Assembly (NCBI GenBank): GCA_020723385.1
Contig: DYIZ01000004.1
Span: forward strand, 1 to 64,000
Length of the DNA stretch: 64,000 nucleotides
Source: Candidatus Aquidulcis sp.
Lineage (GTDB): Bacteria > Chloroflexota > Anaerolineae > Anaerolineales > UBA4823
Direction of reading: 5' to 3'
In this document: positions 1 to 8,535 of the stretch, in pieces
Numbering within the stretch: position 1 is the stretch's first letter
Layout: each line of letters begins with the position of its first letter
Made by a program: the position numbers and the translations under genes
The notes under the pieces: generated by a model
The model's database searches: none
Seen by the model: the letters and a program-made list of their open reading frames with translations, nothing else
What the model was told of the DNA's origin: nothing

Positions 1-64
1 GGTTTTTAGGCCGTTTTCTCGACCTCGGCCACTATTTGCACAAAACTTACGCTAAGGAGTTCCT

Positions 65-2068
65 ATGTCCACCGCAATGAACTTGCCGTACACCACCAAT
101 GAACGTGAATACAAACGCCGCGTTTGGGCCTGGACAATGTATGATTGGGCTAATTCGGCCTTCGCAACCACGATCCTGGCTGTCGTTCTGCCGGTTTATT
201 TCAGCCAGGTGGCCGGGTCCACGCTGCCCAGCCCGGCGGTTGCGACATCGTATTGGAGCGCCGGGCTGAGCATCTCGCTGCTCATCGTTGCCATTTTGTC
301 GCCCATCCTCGGCACGATCTCGGATGTGATGCGCGGCAAGAAGCGCTTCCTGGCCTTCTTCGCTGGGGTCGGTATCTTTGGAACGGCGCTGCTGGTCTTT
401 GTAGGTACGGGGGATTGGGTTTTGGCTTCGGTGCTCGCCATCATTGGACGGATCGGTTTCAATGGGTCTCTGTCGTTCTATGACGCGCTGCTGCCGCACG
501 TCGCCCGGCCCGATGACCAGGATCGCGTTTCCGCTCTCGGGTACGCAATGGGCTACCTGGGCGGCGGGCTGCTGCTGGCGGTCAATATCGTGATGATCCA
601 GCTCCTTCCCGGCACGTGGGGGGCGCGGCTGTCATTCTTGAGCGTTGCAATCTGGTGGGCGGTCTTCTCGATACCGGTATTCCTGCGGATTCCCGAACCC
701 CCCGCGGCTACCGCGGTGCTCACCCGGGGTGAGAATGTCGTCTCGGCTGGATTCAAACGCCTGTGGGGGACGATCAAAGACATTCGCCAATATCGCGAGC
801 TGTTCAAATTCCTGATCGCCTTTTTTATCTACAATGATGGCATCGGCACGATCATCGGCGTGGCGGCGATCTACGGCGCGGAGCTGGGTTTTGGCAGCCT
901 GGAATTGATCCTGGCGCTGCTGCTCGTGCAGTTCGTTGGCATTCCCTACAGCCTGATCTTCGGGCGTCTGCCCAGCCAGGGCGACAAGCGACGCCCGTTC
1001 TTCCTGGCGTTCGTTTTGTTCAACCTTGTGGCGCTGCCGCTGGTGGGGATCGTCGGGCGGCTGGTGATGCCGGTTGACTTGAGCGGCGCGCCGGCAGCGC
1101 GCTTTGCAGACACGGCAACCGCAGCAGGTGAAGGCTCATATTATTACGTTGATATCGCCGCTGGTTTGAATGGCCCCGCCTGGCAATCCGAGCTGGTTTC
1201 GGCGAAGGTCGCTGGCGAGGCGAAAGATGTGATCTATGCCTGGACGGGCGCCGTCCGATCGTCGCTGGAATTTCCCTTCAACGGCCAAAAAGTACAGGTG
1301 ACTTATAGCGCAGGGCCGGATCATGGTATCTGGGAGGTGCAGATTGATGGACAGCCGCTTCCGGATGAAGACACCGGCCAACCCTTCGAAGTAGACGCGT
1401 ACAACCGGACATTACGCTACGGCGAAACGATAACCTTCGCGGCTGCCGCTCCAGGTGAGCACATACTCACACTGGTGAACTCAGGCCGTAAAAACTCAGC
1501 CAGCAGCGGCACGAATATGGGCATTGCCACGGTGTCTATCTTGCCAGGCGTTCGCCAGAGCAGCCTTGGGCTGGTGATCGGGATGATCATCGTCACCGAG
1601 TTGGTGGGGCTGGCGCTGGCATGGCTGGTGGGTAAGGCTTTGTTCTCGCGGCTGGCCGAAACGTTCAACACTCAGCGCAGCATTCTCCTCGCATTGATCG
1701 TCTACGCCATCATCGCCGTGTGGGGCTTCTTTATCAACTCTGTGGTGGAATTTTGGTTCCTGGCCTGGATGGTGGCAATCGTGCAGGGCGGCAGCCAGGC
1801 GCTGGGTCGCAGCCTGTACGCCAGCCTGTCGCCGGCCTCCAAGAGCGGCGAATTCTTCGGATTGTTCGGGATCATGGAGAAATTCTCAGCTATCCTCGGA
1901 CCGCTGTTCTTTGCGCTGGCAGGGACGATCTTTGGCAGCAGCCGCCCGGCGGTGTTGAGCTTGATCGCTTTGTTCATCGTGGGAGGATTTATCTTGACCC
2001 GCGTGAACGTGGCCGAAGGGCGGCGCGTGGCCGCAGCGGAAGATGCGGCGCTCCTGAAAGGCGGCTGA
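65..2068 (+). CDS. MFS permease of the UMF1/Atg22-like group with a large exported insert
   Basis: Predicted inner-membrane transporter; substrate unknown. The N-terminus has the MYDWANSAFA signature (residues 25-34) typical of UMF1/Atg22-like MFS proteins, followed by many hydrophobic helices. At 667 residues it is longer than the usual 430-480. The excess is a polar, beta-rich segment at about residues 341-497 between two helices. This segment looks like a galactose-binding-type beta sandwich: it has a VQIDG turn, then a GEHILTLVNSGRKN stretch typical of lectin-like domains. The start at 65 follows an AAGGAG ribosome site (about 54-59). The stop overlaps the next start (TGATG), so ubiX is probably co-translated. 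Fold of the insert is inferred from pattern only. Confidence 0.85.
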   Translation: MSTAMNLPYTTNEREYKRRVWAWTMYDWANSAFATTILAVVLPVYFSQVAGSTLPSPAVATSYWSAGLSISLLIVAILSPILGTISDVMRGKKRFLAFFAGVGIFGTALLVFVGTGDWVLASVLAIIGRIGFNGSLSFYDALLPHVARPDDQDRVSALGYAMGYLGGGLLLAVNIVMIQLLPGTWGARLSFLSVAIWWAVFSIPVFLRIPEPPAATAVLTRGENVVSAGFKRLWGTIKDIRQYRELFKFLIAFFIYNDGIGTIIGVAAIYGAELGFGSLELILALLLVQFVGIPYSLIFGRLPSQGDKRRPFFLAFVLFNLVALPLVGIVGRLVMPVDLSGAPAARFADTATAAGEGSYYYVDIAAGLNGPAWQSELVSAKVAGEAKDVIYAWTGAVRSSLEFPFNGQKVQVTYSAGPDHGIWEVQIDGQPLPDEDTGQPFEVDAYNRTLRYGETITFAAAAPGEHILTLVNSGRKNSASSGTNMGIATVSILPGVRQSSLGLVIGMIIVTELVGLALAWLVGKALFSRLAETFNTQRSILLALIVYAIIAVWGFFINSVVEFWFLAWMVAIVQGGSQALGRSLYASLSPASKSGEFFGLFGIMEKFSAILGPLFFALAGTIFGSSRPAVLSLIALFIVGGFILTRVNVAEGRRVAAAEDAALLKGG

Positions 2069-2631
2069 TGGATCGGCTGATCGTTGGGATGACCGGCGCT
2101 TCGGGGGCGATTCTTGGAATCCGGCTGCTGGAGACTCTGCGCCCGATGGGAATCGAGACCCATTTGGTCATCTCCGCCGCCGCCCGAACGACGATTGTCG
2201 AGGAGACCGGCTGGCGGGTGGCGGATGTTCTATCCCTGTCGGTTGTGACCTATGATCCCCACGATGTCGGCGCGGCGATTGCCTCCGGGTCGTTTGCCTC
2301 CCTGGGGATGGTGATCATCCCCTGTTCGATCAAGACCCTGTCGGCCATCGCCAACTCCTACTCGGACGATTTGCTCTCGCGGGCGGCGGATGTCACGCTG
2401 AAGGAGGGCCGCCCGCTCGTGCTGGTCGTGCGTGAAACCCCGCTGCATCGCGGCCATCTGCGCCTGATGAGTCTGGCCGCCGAGGCCGGGGCTGTCATCT
2501 TCCCGCCAGTTCCTGCCTTTTATGCCCATCCGCAAAGCGTTGACGACATCGTGAATAATCTCGTGGGGCGGGTGCTGGCGCGGCTGGGGGTGGAGAATGG
2601 GCTGTACACGAGCTGGCGAGAAACTGAATAA
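2068..2631 (+). CDS. ubiX: Flavin prenyltransferase UbiX
   Basis: 187 residues. UbiX joins dimethylallyl phosphate to FMN to make prenylated FMN, the cofactor of UbiD-type decarboxylases. The N-terminal nucleotide-binding turn GMTGASGAILG (7-17) and the SIKTLSAIANSYSDDLLSRA segment are family hallmarks, and the length is normal. The start ATG overlaps the stop of the permease. No ubiD-like gene is in the window, so the user of the cofactor is unknown. The gene was assigned the 2068 start because the upstream in-frame extension lies inside the permease gene. Confidence 0.93.
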   Translation: MDRLIVGMTGASGAILGIRLLETLRPMGIETHLVISAAARTTIVEETGWRVADVLSLSVVTYDPHDVGAAIASGSFASLGMVIIPCSIKTLSAIANSYSDDLLSRAADVTLKEGRPLVLVVRETPLHRGHLRLMSLAAEAGAVIFPPVPAFYAHPQSVDDIVNNLVGRVLARLGVENGLYTSWRETE

Positions 2632-2638
2632 GAACGGG

Positions 2639-2644
2639 TATAAT
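2639..2644 (+). promoter_or_regulatory. Possible -10 box for the DUF433/DUF5615 pair
   Basis: A perfect TATAAT lies just after the ubiX stop and 39 nt before the DUF433 start codon at 2684. No convincing -35 box was found at 16-18 nt, so this is a weak call. An AGGAGG ribosome site at 2671-2676 follows. Confidence 0.35.
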
Positions 2645-2683
2645 CGGCAGTACTGTATTGGTATCCGTTCAGGAGGCGTTCAG

Positions 2684-2920
2684 ATGCCTGGTTTCGAGCG
2701 CATTACTTTCAACCCAAATGTGATGGGCGGGCGAGCTTGCATCAGGGATACGCGCGTTTCGGTTTCCTTGATTCTGAATCTCGTTGCCAATGGCACAACC
2801 ATCCCCGAGATTGTCGCAGCATATCCGTATCTTGAACCGGAGGATATTCAGCAAGCCCTGCGTTATGCCGCATTGCTGACAGAAGAAGCGGTCTACTCTC
2901 TGGAGCAGGTTGCTGCATGA
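2684..2920 (+). CDS. DUF433 family protein, probable antitoxin
   Basis: 78 residues. DUF433 proteins are small winged-helix-like proteins usually encoded next to PIN-like DUF5615 proteins and regarded as antitoxins. Seen here: the GGRACIRDTRVSVSLIL motif (residues 15-31) and a PYLEPEDIQQALRYA helix, both typical of the family. The start at 2684 is chosen because AGGAGG ends 7 nt upstream; an earlier in-frame start at 2597 would lie inside ubiX. It overlaps the next gene by ATGA, the usual antitoxin-toxin coupling. Confidence 0.88.
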   Translation: MPGFERITFNPNVMGGRACIRDTRVSVSLILNLVANGTTIPEIVAAYPYLEPEDIQQALRYAALLTEEAVYSLEQVAA

Positions 2921-3282
2921 AATTTCTGGCAGATATGGGCATCTCGCCAATGACCGTGAGCTATCTGCGCGACGCTGGCTATGATGCCATTCATCTAAAC
3001 GAAGAGCATTTGCATCAATCGTCTGACTCTCAAATATTGGAGAAAGCTCGTGTCGAAGGCCGTGTTGTTCTGACGAACGACCTGGATTTCAGCGATTTGT
3101 TGGCTGCCAGCGGTGGGAAATTGCCAAGCGTTATCAGTTTTCGGCTGAAAGATATGCGGCCAGCCAATGTGAATCGCCATATCGGTGCTATTCTGAGCCA
3201 TCACAGCGATGTTCTGGCCGATGGAGCCATTGTCAGCGTGACCGAAATGCGCATTCGTGTTCGTCGGTTGCCCATCGTATGA
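2917..3282 (+). CDS. DUF5615 PIN-like protein, probable toxin
   Basis: 121 residues. DUF5615 proteins have a PIN-like nuclease fold and are the predicted toxic partner of DUF433. Visible features are the N-terminal KFLADMGIS strand with an acidic residue (D6), the VVLTNDLDFSDLL segment with clustered Asp residues, and a C-terminal strand ending in RVRRLPIV. Start and stop overlap both neighbours by ATGA, so antitoxin, toxin and methyltransferase form one translation-coupled string. RNase activity is inferred from the family, not shown. Confidence 0.85.
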   Translation: MKFLADMGISPMTVSYLRDAGYDAIHLNEEHLHQSSDSQILEKARVEGRVVLTNDLDFSDLLAASGGKLPSVISFRLKDMRPANVNRHIGAILSHHSDVLADGAIVSVTEMRIRVRRLPIV

Positions 3283-4019
3283 GCCAAAATCATCTTGATA
3301 AAGCCGCCCGCTGCGGCGAGCCGTCGTATGTGTGGCGCGCCGGGCAGGCGCGGCGGCTGGCGATGATTCTGGATGCCGCCGGTGAAAGGGTGAAGGGCCG
3401 CGTGCTGGAAAATGGCTGCGGGGTGGGAATGTACGTCGAGCATCTGACGCCGTATGGCGGGAAAGTGATCGGGTTGGAATACGATTTCGAGCGGGCGCGG
3501 GAGGCGGGGGAGCGGTCGCCGCTTATTGTGAACGGGGCCGGGGAGGGCCTGCCTTTCCCGGATGAGAGCTTTGATCTGATTCTCAGCCACGAAGTGCTCG
3601 AACACGTTCAGGATGACGCGGCGGCGGCGCGTGAGATGGCGCGGGTTCTGCGTCCCGGCGGGCGCATTGTGTTGTTCGTGCCTAATCGCGGTTACCCATT
3701 CGAAACGCACGGCGTTTTTTGGCGGGGGCGCTACCATTTTGGCAATATTCCGCTGGTCAATTGGCTGCCGCGCCGCTGGCGGGATAAGCTCGCTCCCCAT
3801 GTGCGCGTCTATACGAAGGGGGACCTCGAAAAAATATTTGTTGATTTACCCACTTGTTTCATTGCCCGCACGGTCATCTTTGGGGCTTATGACAACGTCA
3901 TCGCCCGCTATCCCCGGCTGGGCCAGGCGCTGCGTAATGTGCTACAATGGGCAGAGAAAACACCCCTAAAAACATGGGGATTGTCGCATTTTTGGGTCAT
4001 CGAAAAACGAAACATGTAA
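3279..4019 (+). CDS. Class I SAM-dependent methyltransferase
   Basis: 246 residues. A Methyltransf_11-type fold is indicated by motif I LENGCGVGMYVEHL (about 42-55), an acidic residue at the end of strand 2, and the FDLILSHEVLEHV post-motif segment, then RVLRPGGRIVLFVPN. Substrate not identifiable. The gene is translationally coupled (ATGA) to the DUF5615 gene but is probably unrelated to toxin function. Its C-terminus (TPLKTWGLSHFWVIEKR) lacks any extra domain. Confidence 0.88.
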   Translation: MSQNHLDKAARCGEPSYVWRAGQARRLAMILDAAGERVKGRVLENGCGVGMYVEHLTPYGGKVIGLEYDFERAREAGERSPLIVNGAGEGLPFPDESFDLILSHEVLEHVQDDAAAAREMARVLRPGGRIVLFVPNRGYPFETHGVFWRGRYHFGNIPLVNWLPRRWRDKLAPHVRVYTKGDLEKIFVDLPTCFIARTVIFGAYDNVIARYPRLGQALRNVLQWAEKTPLKTWGLSHFWVIEKRNM

Positions 4020-4100
4020 TGCGGGCCGATACGATGGAAAGTATTTGTCAATAAATACGTTTTAGCCCGAAAGTATTTTCGCCAACTCCAGGAGGATAAA

Positions 4101-5117
4101 ATGGCGCACATCTTAACTCTCAAAGGCCGAGTTCTCTATGCCAATGGCAAGCCCGCTCAGGCAGTGAGTGTGCGGGTATTCGACCGGGATAAACCGAGCC
4201 AGGGGAATCCGGACGATGAATTGACACCCCAACCGGCCGTTACCGATGGGACGGGTTGTTTCAGCGTTCCATTCGATACCAATCGAAATGTCGAACAGAC
4301 CGATCCTTTGACTCCTTACGCACAATTTACTTATCAAATCAATACAATCGAACGCCAGTTTGTCAAAAATTTCAGTTTCATCCCGTTTTTTCAAGAAGAA
4401 GTGGATATGGGGCATGTCGTGCTGCCTGTGTACGCGCCGATTCAGTTCGCCCCTCCGATGCACGGATTTCATTTTGTGAACAGTTTTCCCGGCGTCCCCC
4501 TGCCTTTCGATATCCCGCTGGAGCGCTTCAAAAGCGAGACCCACGGTCTGTGCGGCGGGATGGCTTATGGGGCAGCAGATTTTGTCATTTATGGGCGGCA
4601 AATCCCGGCTGCCACTCAGGTACCCCGAAAAGGCTCGTCTCTATACAATTTTTTGTACGGCCGGCTGCTGGATTCATTCGGGCCGGCTTTCAGCAATGTA
4701 TTCAAACTCCAGAATTGGTTGGCGCGCCCATCGGATACAGTGAATGGGCTGCAAAAGCTCACTTACGATGAATTCAAGCGTGTTCGGAATAAACTGGATG
4801 TGGGGCAACTGGTACCTCTCTTTGTGATGCTGGACAGAAAGGCTTTATGGAATAGCCACCAGGTCCTGGCATATCGGTACGTCGAACATCCCGATCATAC
4901 GACCGATATATTGGTTTATGACCCGAATTACCCCAACGATGATCGCGTGGCGATCCGCTGCACTGCAGTCAACGTGGCTCCGACCAGCGGTACGGCTATC
5001 ACCGGATTCGAATGCAAAATCATCAACACCGCTCACACGGGGACGCGGCTCTATTCGGACTGCTTCGCCTTTTTCGATCCGGGGTATAATCCAAAATTCC
5101 CGCCCCCCCGAGTGTGA
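4101..5117 (+). CDS. Unknown protein: transthyretin-like domain plus cysteine-peptidase-like domain
   Basis: 338 residues, function unknown. No signal peptide or membrane segment. Residues about 5-60 look like a transthyretin/CarbopepD-type beta sandwich (LKGRVLYANGKPAQAVSV, then VTDGTGCFSV). The second half has the arrangement of a papain-like or C39-like cysteine peptidase: HGLCGGMAYGAADF with Cys151 at a helix start, SHQVLAY with His253, and VYDPNYPND with Asp274. That order (C, H, D) fits a catalytic triad. The start follows a GGAGGAT ribosome site. The flanking gene behind it is the SWIM-SNF2 ATPase, separated by 45 nt. Function and activity are inferences. Confidence 0.8.
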   Translation: MAHILTLKGRVLYANGKPAQAVSVRVFDRDKPSQGNPDDELTPQPAVTDGTGCFSVPFDTNRNVEQTDPLTPYAQFTYQINTIERQFVKNFSFIPFFQEEVDMGHVVLPVYAPIQFAPPMHGFHFVNSFPGVPLPFDIPLERFKSETHGLCGGMAYGAADFVIYGRQIPAATQVPRKGSSLYNFLYGRLLDSFGPAFSNVFKLQNWLARPSDTVNGLQKLTYDEFKRVRNKLDVGQLVPLFVMLDRKALWNSHQVLAYRYVEHPDHTTDILVYDPNYPNDDRVAIRCTAVNVAPTSGTAITGFECKIINTAHTGTRLYSDCFAFFDPGYNPKFPPPRV

Positions 5118-5162
5118 GCATGGTTGGGCATGTCATGCGGTTGATTGGGAGATGCTGAACGT

Positions 5163-8100
5163 ATGTCTTTTTTAGATAAAAAGCGTTTTGCTGAGTCTTT
5201 GCACCACGGTAACTTCACCCGTTATCTGGGGTGGCAAATTACCGACGCTGGCAAAACTCTATACAACAACGATAAGGTAGAAATTGTCGCGTATACGGAC
5301 AACACACTCGAATGTCTGGTCGAGGACAAACTGAATAAGTATCGCGTGACGATGCGGTTGCAATACAACCAGCTTCTGAGCCATTGCGACTGTAAAGTGG
5401 GCATGACGCAAAACTTATGCAAACACATGGTGGCGTCGGCCATGGCGGTTCAAAAGGTGCTGAGCGAAGAAATCAAAAAATCATGGGAAAACCGCCTGTT
5501 GTTTGTCCACGAAACGCCTCGCCAGCGCCGGGAAACGCCCAAGAAAATCGCTGATTATGTGCTGGCGTTCGCGCTTGCCAATGATTACAGTGGATGGAAG
5601 ATCAAGCCATTGACCGCTCCGGCTGAAAGAGTATTCGCCGGAAAGACTCCGCCATCACCGGGTTGGAGTCAAGAACAGGTGGCGGACTTTTTGGCCCAAA
5701 ACCCCCGGGTGAGCAGTCAATTCAGCAGCCAGATCAAACACCCTTTGAATGCAGAAGCGTGTCTCAATGCTTCGCCGCAAATCGTCAGCCTGGCAAAGAT
5801 GCTGTCAGGTCTGAGCGATACGGTTTCCTATTACGGCGAGACCAATCTTTCCAAGGCATTACCAGGCGTACTGGAAATTTTGCGCGATGCAAATTTCCCT
5901 CTGTACCAGGGCGGGGCAACTTATAGCTCCGGCATCAATCTCATTATGTCGCAGCCACTGGCTATTCTGCGGGATACGGCCAGTATCCTGCTGGATATTG
6001 AGAATCATAAAGATGGGGGCTTGCGCTTGCAGTTCCACTTGTACCTGGGCGACACGCTCTGGAAAGTGACCAAGAAGCCTACCGTCGTCTCACAATCGCC
6101 GCTGTGGTTTTTACTTGACGAAGCGCTGATCCCAGCCCAGGAAGGGCTGGATGTCGAGCAGATCGAAAACCTGAGCAAGGCATCGCGGGTAATCATCCCT
6201 GCCGAAGAAAAAGGCCGCTTTCTTGAATTCTACCTGCCGCGCCTGGCCTCACAATTCAACATCACTGGCGAGGGCATCAAGACCAATGATCTCATCGTAA
6301 GGCCTCAACCGCGTCTGTACCTGCAAGATAATCAGGGTACGTTGGAAGTTTGGTTAAGATTCGGTTATGGCGATTTCGAGGTTTCGTTCGAGTCTCGTAT
6401 CCCGGAAACATCCTCAACTTACGACTCCGAGACATCCACATTCACCCGTATTTTCCGCGACGTGCAGGCCGAAAAAACGGCATTTGGCAGTGTCAGCGAT
6501 TATGGACTGAAACGCGTCACAGGCACTCCGGGCTTGTTCAACCTGCGCGCCAAAGTGGATGTGGTTGATTTTCTCATGCGCTACATCCCCAAAGCGGTCG
6601 CGGGTGGGTTTGAAATCTATGGGGAAGAAAATATCAAGAATGTGCGCATCAACCGCAACCAACCGAAAATCTCGTTCAATATCTCTTCGGGCATTGATTG
6701 GTTCGACTTGCAAACCGTGATTGCCTACGGCGATCAGCAAGTCCCGCTCAAAGATATGCGCCGGGCGCTCAAACGCCGCGAGAATTACATCAAATTGGCC
6801 GATGGCACGATTGGCGAAGTGCCTCAAGAGTGGCTGGAGCGCTACAAGCACTTATTTGGCCTGGGAGACGAAACGGAAGAAGGTCTGCGCTTCTCCAACC
6901 AGCAAGTGACTTTGCTCGATCAATTGCTCGGCGAATCGGAACGCGTGACCGCCGATGATGAATTCCAGCGCCGCCGGCAACGGCTGCGCGAATTTACCAG
7001 CATCACGCCCCAACCCGAACCGCGAAACCTGACCGGTGAGCTGCGTCCCTATCAAAAAGCTGGGCTGGATTGGCTGCATTTCCTGCGGCAATACGAGTTT
7101 GGCGGCTGCCTGGCGGATGATATGGGGCTTGGAAAAACCTTCCAGGTGCTGGCCTACCTGCAATCTCTGCGTGAACAGGGGATTTCCACGAAAGCCGCGC
7201 TCATCGTCGTGCCGCGTTCTCTTCTGGTCAACTGGCAGCGCGAAGTCGAAAAATTCACGCCCGGCTTGAGCATCCTCGAATATCACGGCCAATTCCGCGA
7301 AAAAGACCCGGCTGCTTTCGATCAGTACGATCTGGTCATCACGACATACGGCATCGTCATCAAAGATATTCAGCTTTTGCGTGGTTACCGTTTTCACTAC
7401 GTGATCCTGGATGAGTCACAGGCAATCAAGAATCCGCTTTCCCAATCGGCTAAGGCCTGCCGTCTGCTTCAATCGGAGCATCGTTTGGTGATGACGGGCA
7501 CGCCGGTCGAGAATTCCACCTTCGAGCTTTGGTCACAATTCGCCTTTTTGAATCCCGGCTTGCTCGGCAACCTGGAATATTTCAAATCCGAAATTGGCGG
7601 ACCCATCGAAAAGGATGGGGACGCTGAAGCCGCTCAATTTCTGCGTAAAATGGTTTATCCATTCATCTTGCGCCGCACCAAAGAGCAGGTTGCCCCGGAA
7701 CTGCCGCCCCGCACCGAGCGTATCGTCTACGGCGAGATGGAACCCGCTCAGCGCAAGCTCTACGCTCGCACGCGCGACGATTACCGTAAGTCGCTGCTCG
7801 GGTTGATCGAAGGCCAGGGCATGGATAATGCCCGCATGAAAATCCTGGAAGGATTGCTGCGCCTGCGCCAGATTTGCATCCACCCCCGGCTGGTAGACAA
7901 AACCTATCGCGGCGAATCAGCCAAGTTCGAGCTGCTGCTCGAAAACATCGAGACTCTGCTCGCCGAGGGCCACAAGGCCCTGATCTACTCCCAATTCGTC
8001 GAAACGCTCAAACTGCTGCGCGCCGAGCTGGACGCGCGGAAAATCCGCTACACCTACCTCGACGGCCAGACCAACAACCGCCAGGAACAGGTGGATATTT

Positions 8101-8423
8101 TCCAGGGTGATCCCACCATCCCGTTTTTCCTGATCAGCCTGAAGGCAGGCGGCGTTGGACTTAACCTGACCGCGGCCGATTACGTGATTCACCTCGACCC
8201 GTGGTGGAATCCCGCCGTCGAAATGCAAGCCAGCGACCGCGCCCACCGCATCGGCCAGGAAAAACCCGTTTTCGTCTATAAATATATTTTACGAGACTCG
8301 GTGGAAGAGAAGATTTTGCAGTTGCAAGAGCGCAAGAAGAACCTGGTCGAGCAGCTTATCACCACCGAAACCAGCTTCTTCAAGAGCATTACGACTGAAG
8401 ATGTGAAGGCATTGTTCAGCTAG
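5163..8423 (+). CDS. SNF2-family DNA-dependent ATPase with SWIM zinc finger
   Basis: 1086 residues. Bacterial SNF2 proteins (RapA/HepA and relatives) move on duplex DNA or act on transcription or repair complexes. Order: SWIM finger with CxC-x8-CxH (C75, C77, C86, H88), a long middle region of unknown fold (about 100-610), then the two RecA-like ATPase lobes. Visible motifs are DDMGLGKT (about 650), DESQ in place of DEAH (about 749), MTGTPVEN, and the C-terminal DRAHRIGQ (about 1025). The ATG at 5163 is preferred over an in-frame TTG at 5145, since GGGAG lies 11 nt before it. It may form an operon with the preceding gene. Confidence 0.92.
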   Translation: MSFLDKKRFAESLHHGNFTRYLGWQITDAGKTLYNNDKVEIVAYTDNTLECLVEDKLNKYRVTMRLQYNQLLSHCDCKVGMTQNLCKHMVASAMAVQKVLSEEIKKSWENRLLFVHETPRQRRETPKKIADYVLAFALANDYSGWKIKPLTAPAERVFAGKTPPSPGWSQEQVADFLAQNPRVSSQFSSQIKHPLNAEACLNASPQIVSLAKMLSGLSDTVSYYGETNLSKALPGVLEILRDANFPLYQGGATYSSGINLIMSQPLAILRDTASILLDIENHKDGGLRLQFHLYLGDTLWKVTKKPTVVSQSPLWFLLDEALIPAQEGLDVEQIENLSKASRVIIPAEEKGRFLEFYLPRLASQFNITGEGIKTNDLIVRPQPRLYLQDNQGTLEVWLRFGYGDFEVSFESRIPETSSTYDSETSTFTRIFRDVQAEKTAFGSVSDYGLKRVTGTPGLFNLRAKVDVVDFLMRYIPKAVAGGFEIYGEENIKNVRINRNQPKISFNISSGIDWFDLQTVIAYGDQQVPLKDMRRALKRRENYIKLADGTIGEVPQEWLERYKHLFGLGDETEEGLRFSNQQVTLLDQLLGESERVTADDEFQRRRQRLREFTSITPQPEPRNLTGELRPYQKAGLDWLHFLRQYEFGGCLADDMGLGKTFQVLAYLQSLREQGISTKAALIVVPRSLLVNWQREVEKFTPGLSILEYHGQFREKDPAAFDQYDLVITTYGIVIKDIQLLRGYRFHYVILDESQAIKNPLSQSAKACRLLQSEHRLVMTGTPVENSTFELWSQFAFLNPGLLGNLEYFKSEIGGPIEKDGDAEAAQFLRKMVYPFILRRTKEQVAPELPPRTERIVYGEMEPAQRKLYARTRDDYRKSLLGLIEGQGMDNARMKILEGLLRLRQICIHPRLVDKTYRGESAKFELLLENIETLLAEGHKALIYSQFVETLKLLRAELDARKIRYTYLDGQTNNRQEQVDIFQGDPTIPFFLISLKAGGVGLNLTAADYVIHLDPWWNPAVEMQASDRAHRIGQEKPVFVYKYILRDSVEEKILQLQERKKNLVEQLITTETSFFKSITTEDVKALFS

Positions 8424-8455
8424 GATAAATTTGAAAACAGGGTATATGGGGTGAG

Positions 8456-8509
8456 CCGATTTTGAACGGGCCAGCCACACTTTTGTGTGGCTGGCCCGTT
8501 CAAAATCGG
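8456..8509. terminator. Perfect 25-bp hairpin between convergent genes
   Basis: The arms 8456-8480 and 8485-8509 are exact reverse complements with a TTTT loop. The element sits between the ends of the SNF2 gene (plus) and a methyltransferase gene (minus), so it may stop transcription from both sides. There is no T-tract after either arm, and it could instead be one of the dispersed palindromes common in this window. Confidence 0.7.
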
Positions 8510-8535
8510 TCATATCGGCTCCCGAAGGGAGCTAT

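Noticed and set aside
41-64. A promoter for the MFS gene at the left edge
   Set aside because: Too little upstream sequence; no -35/-10 pair can be supported.
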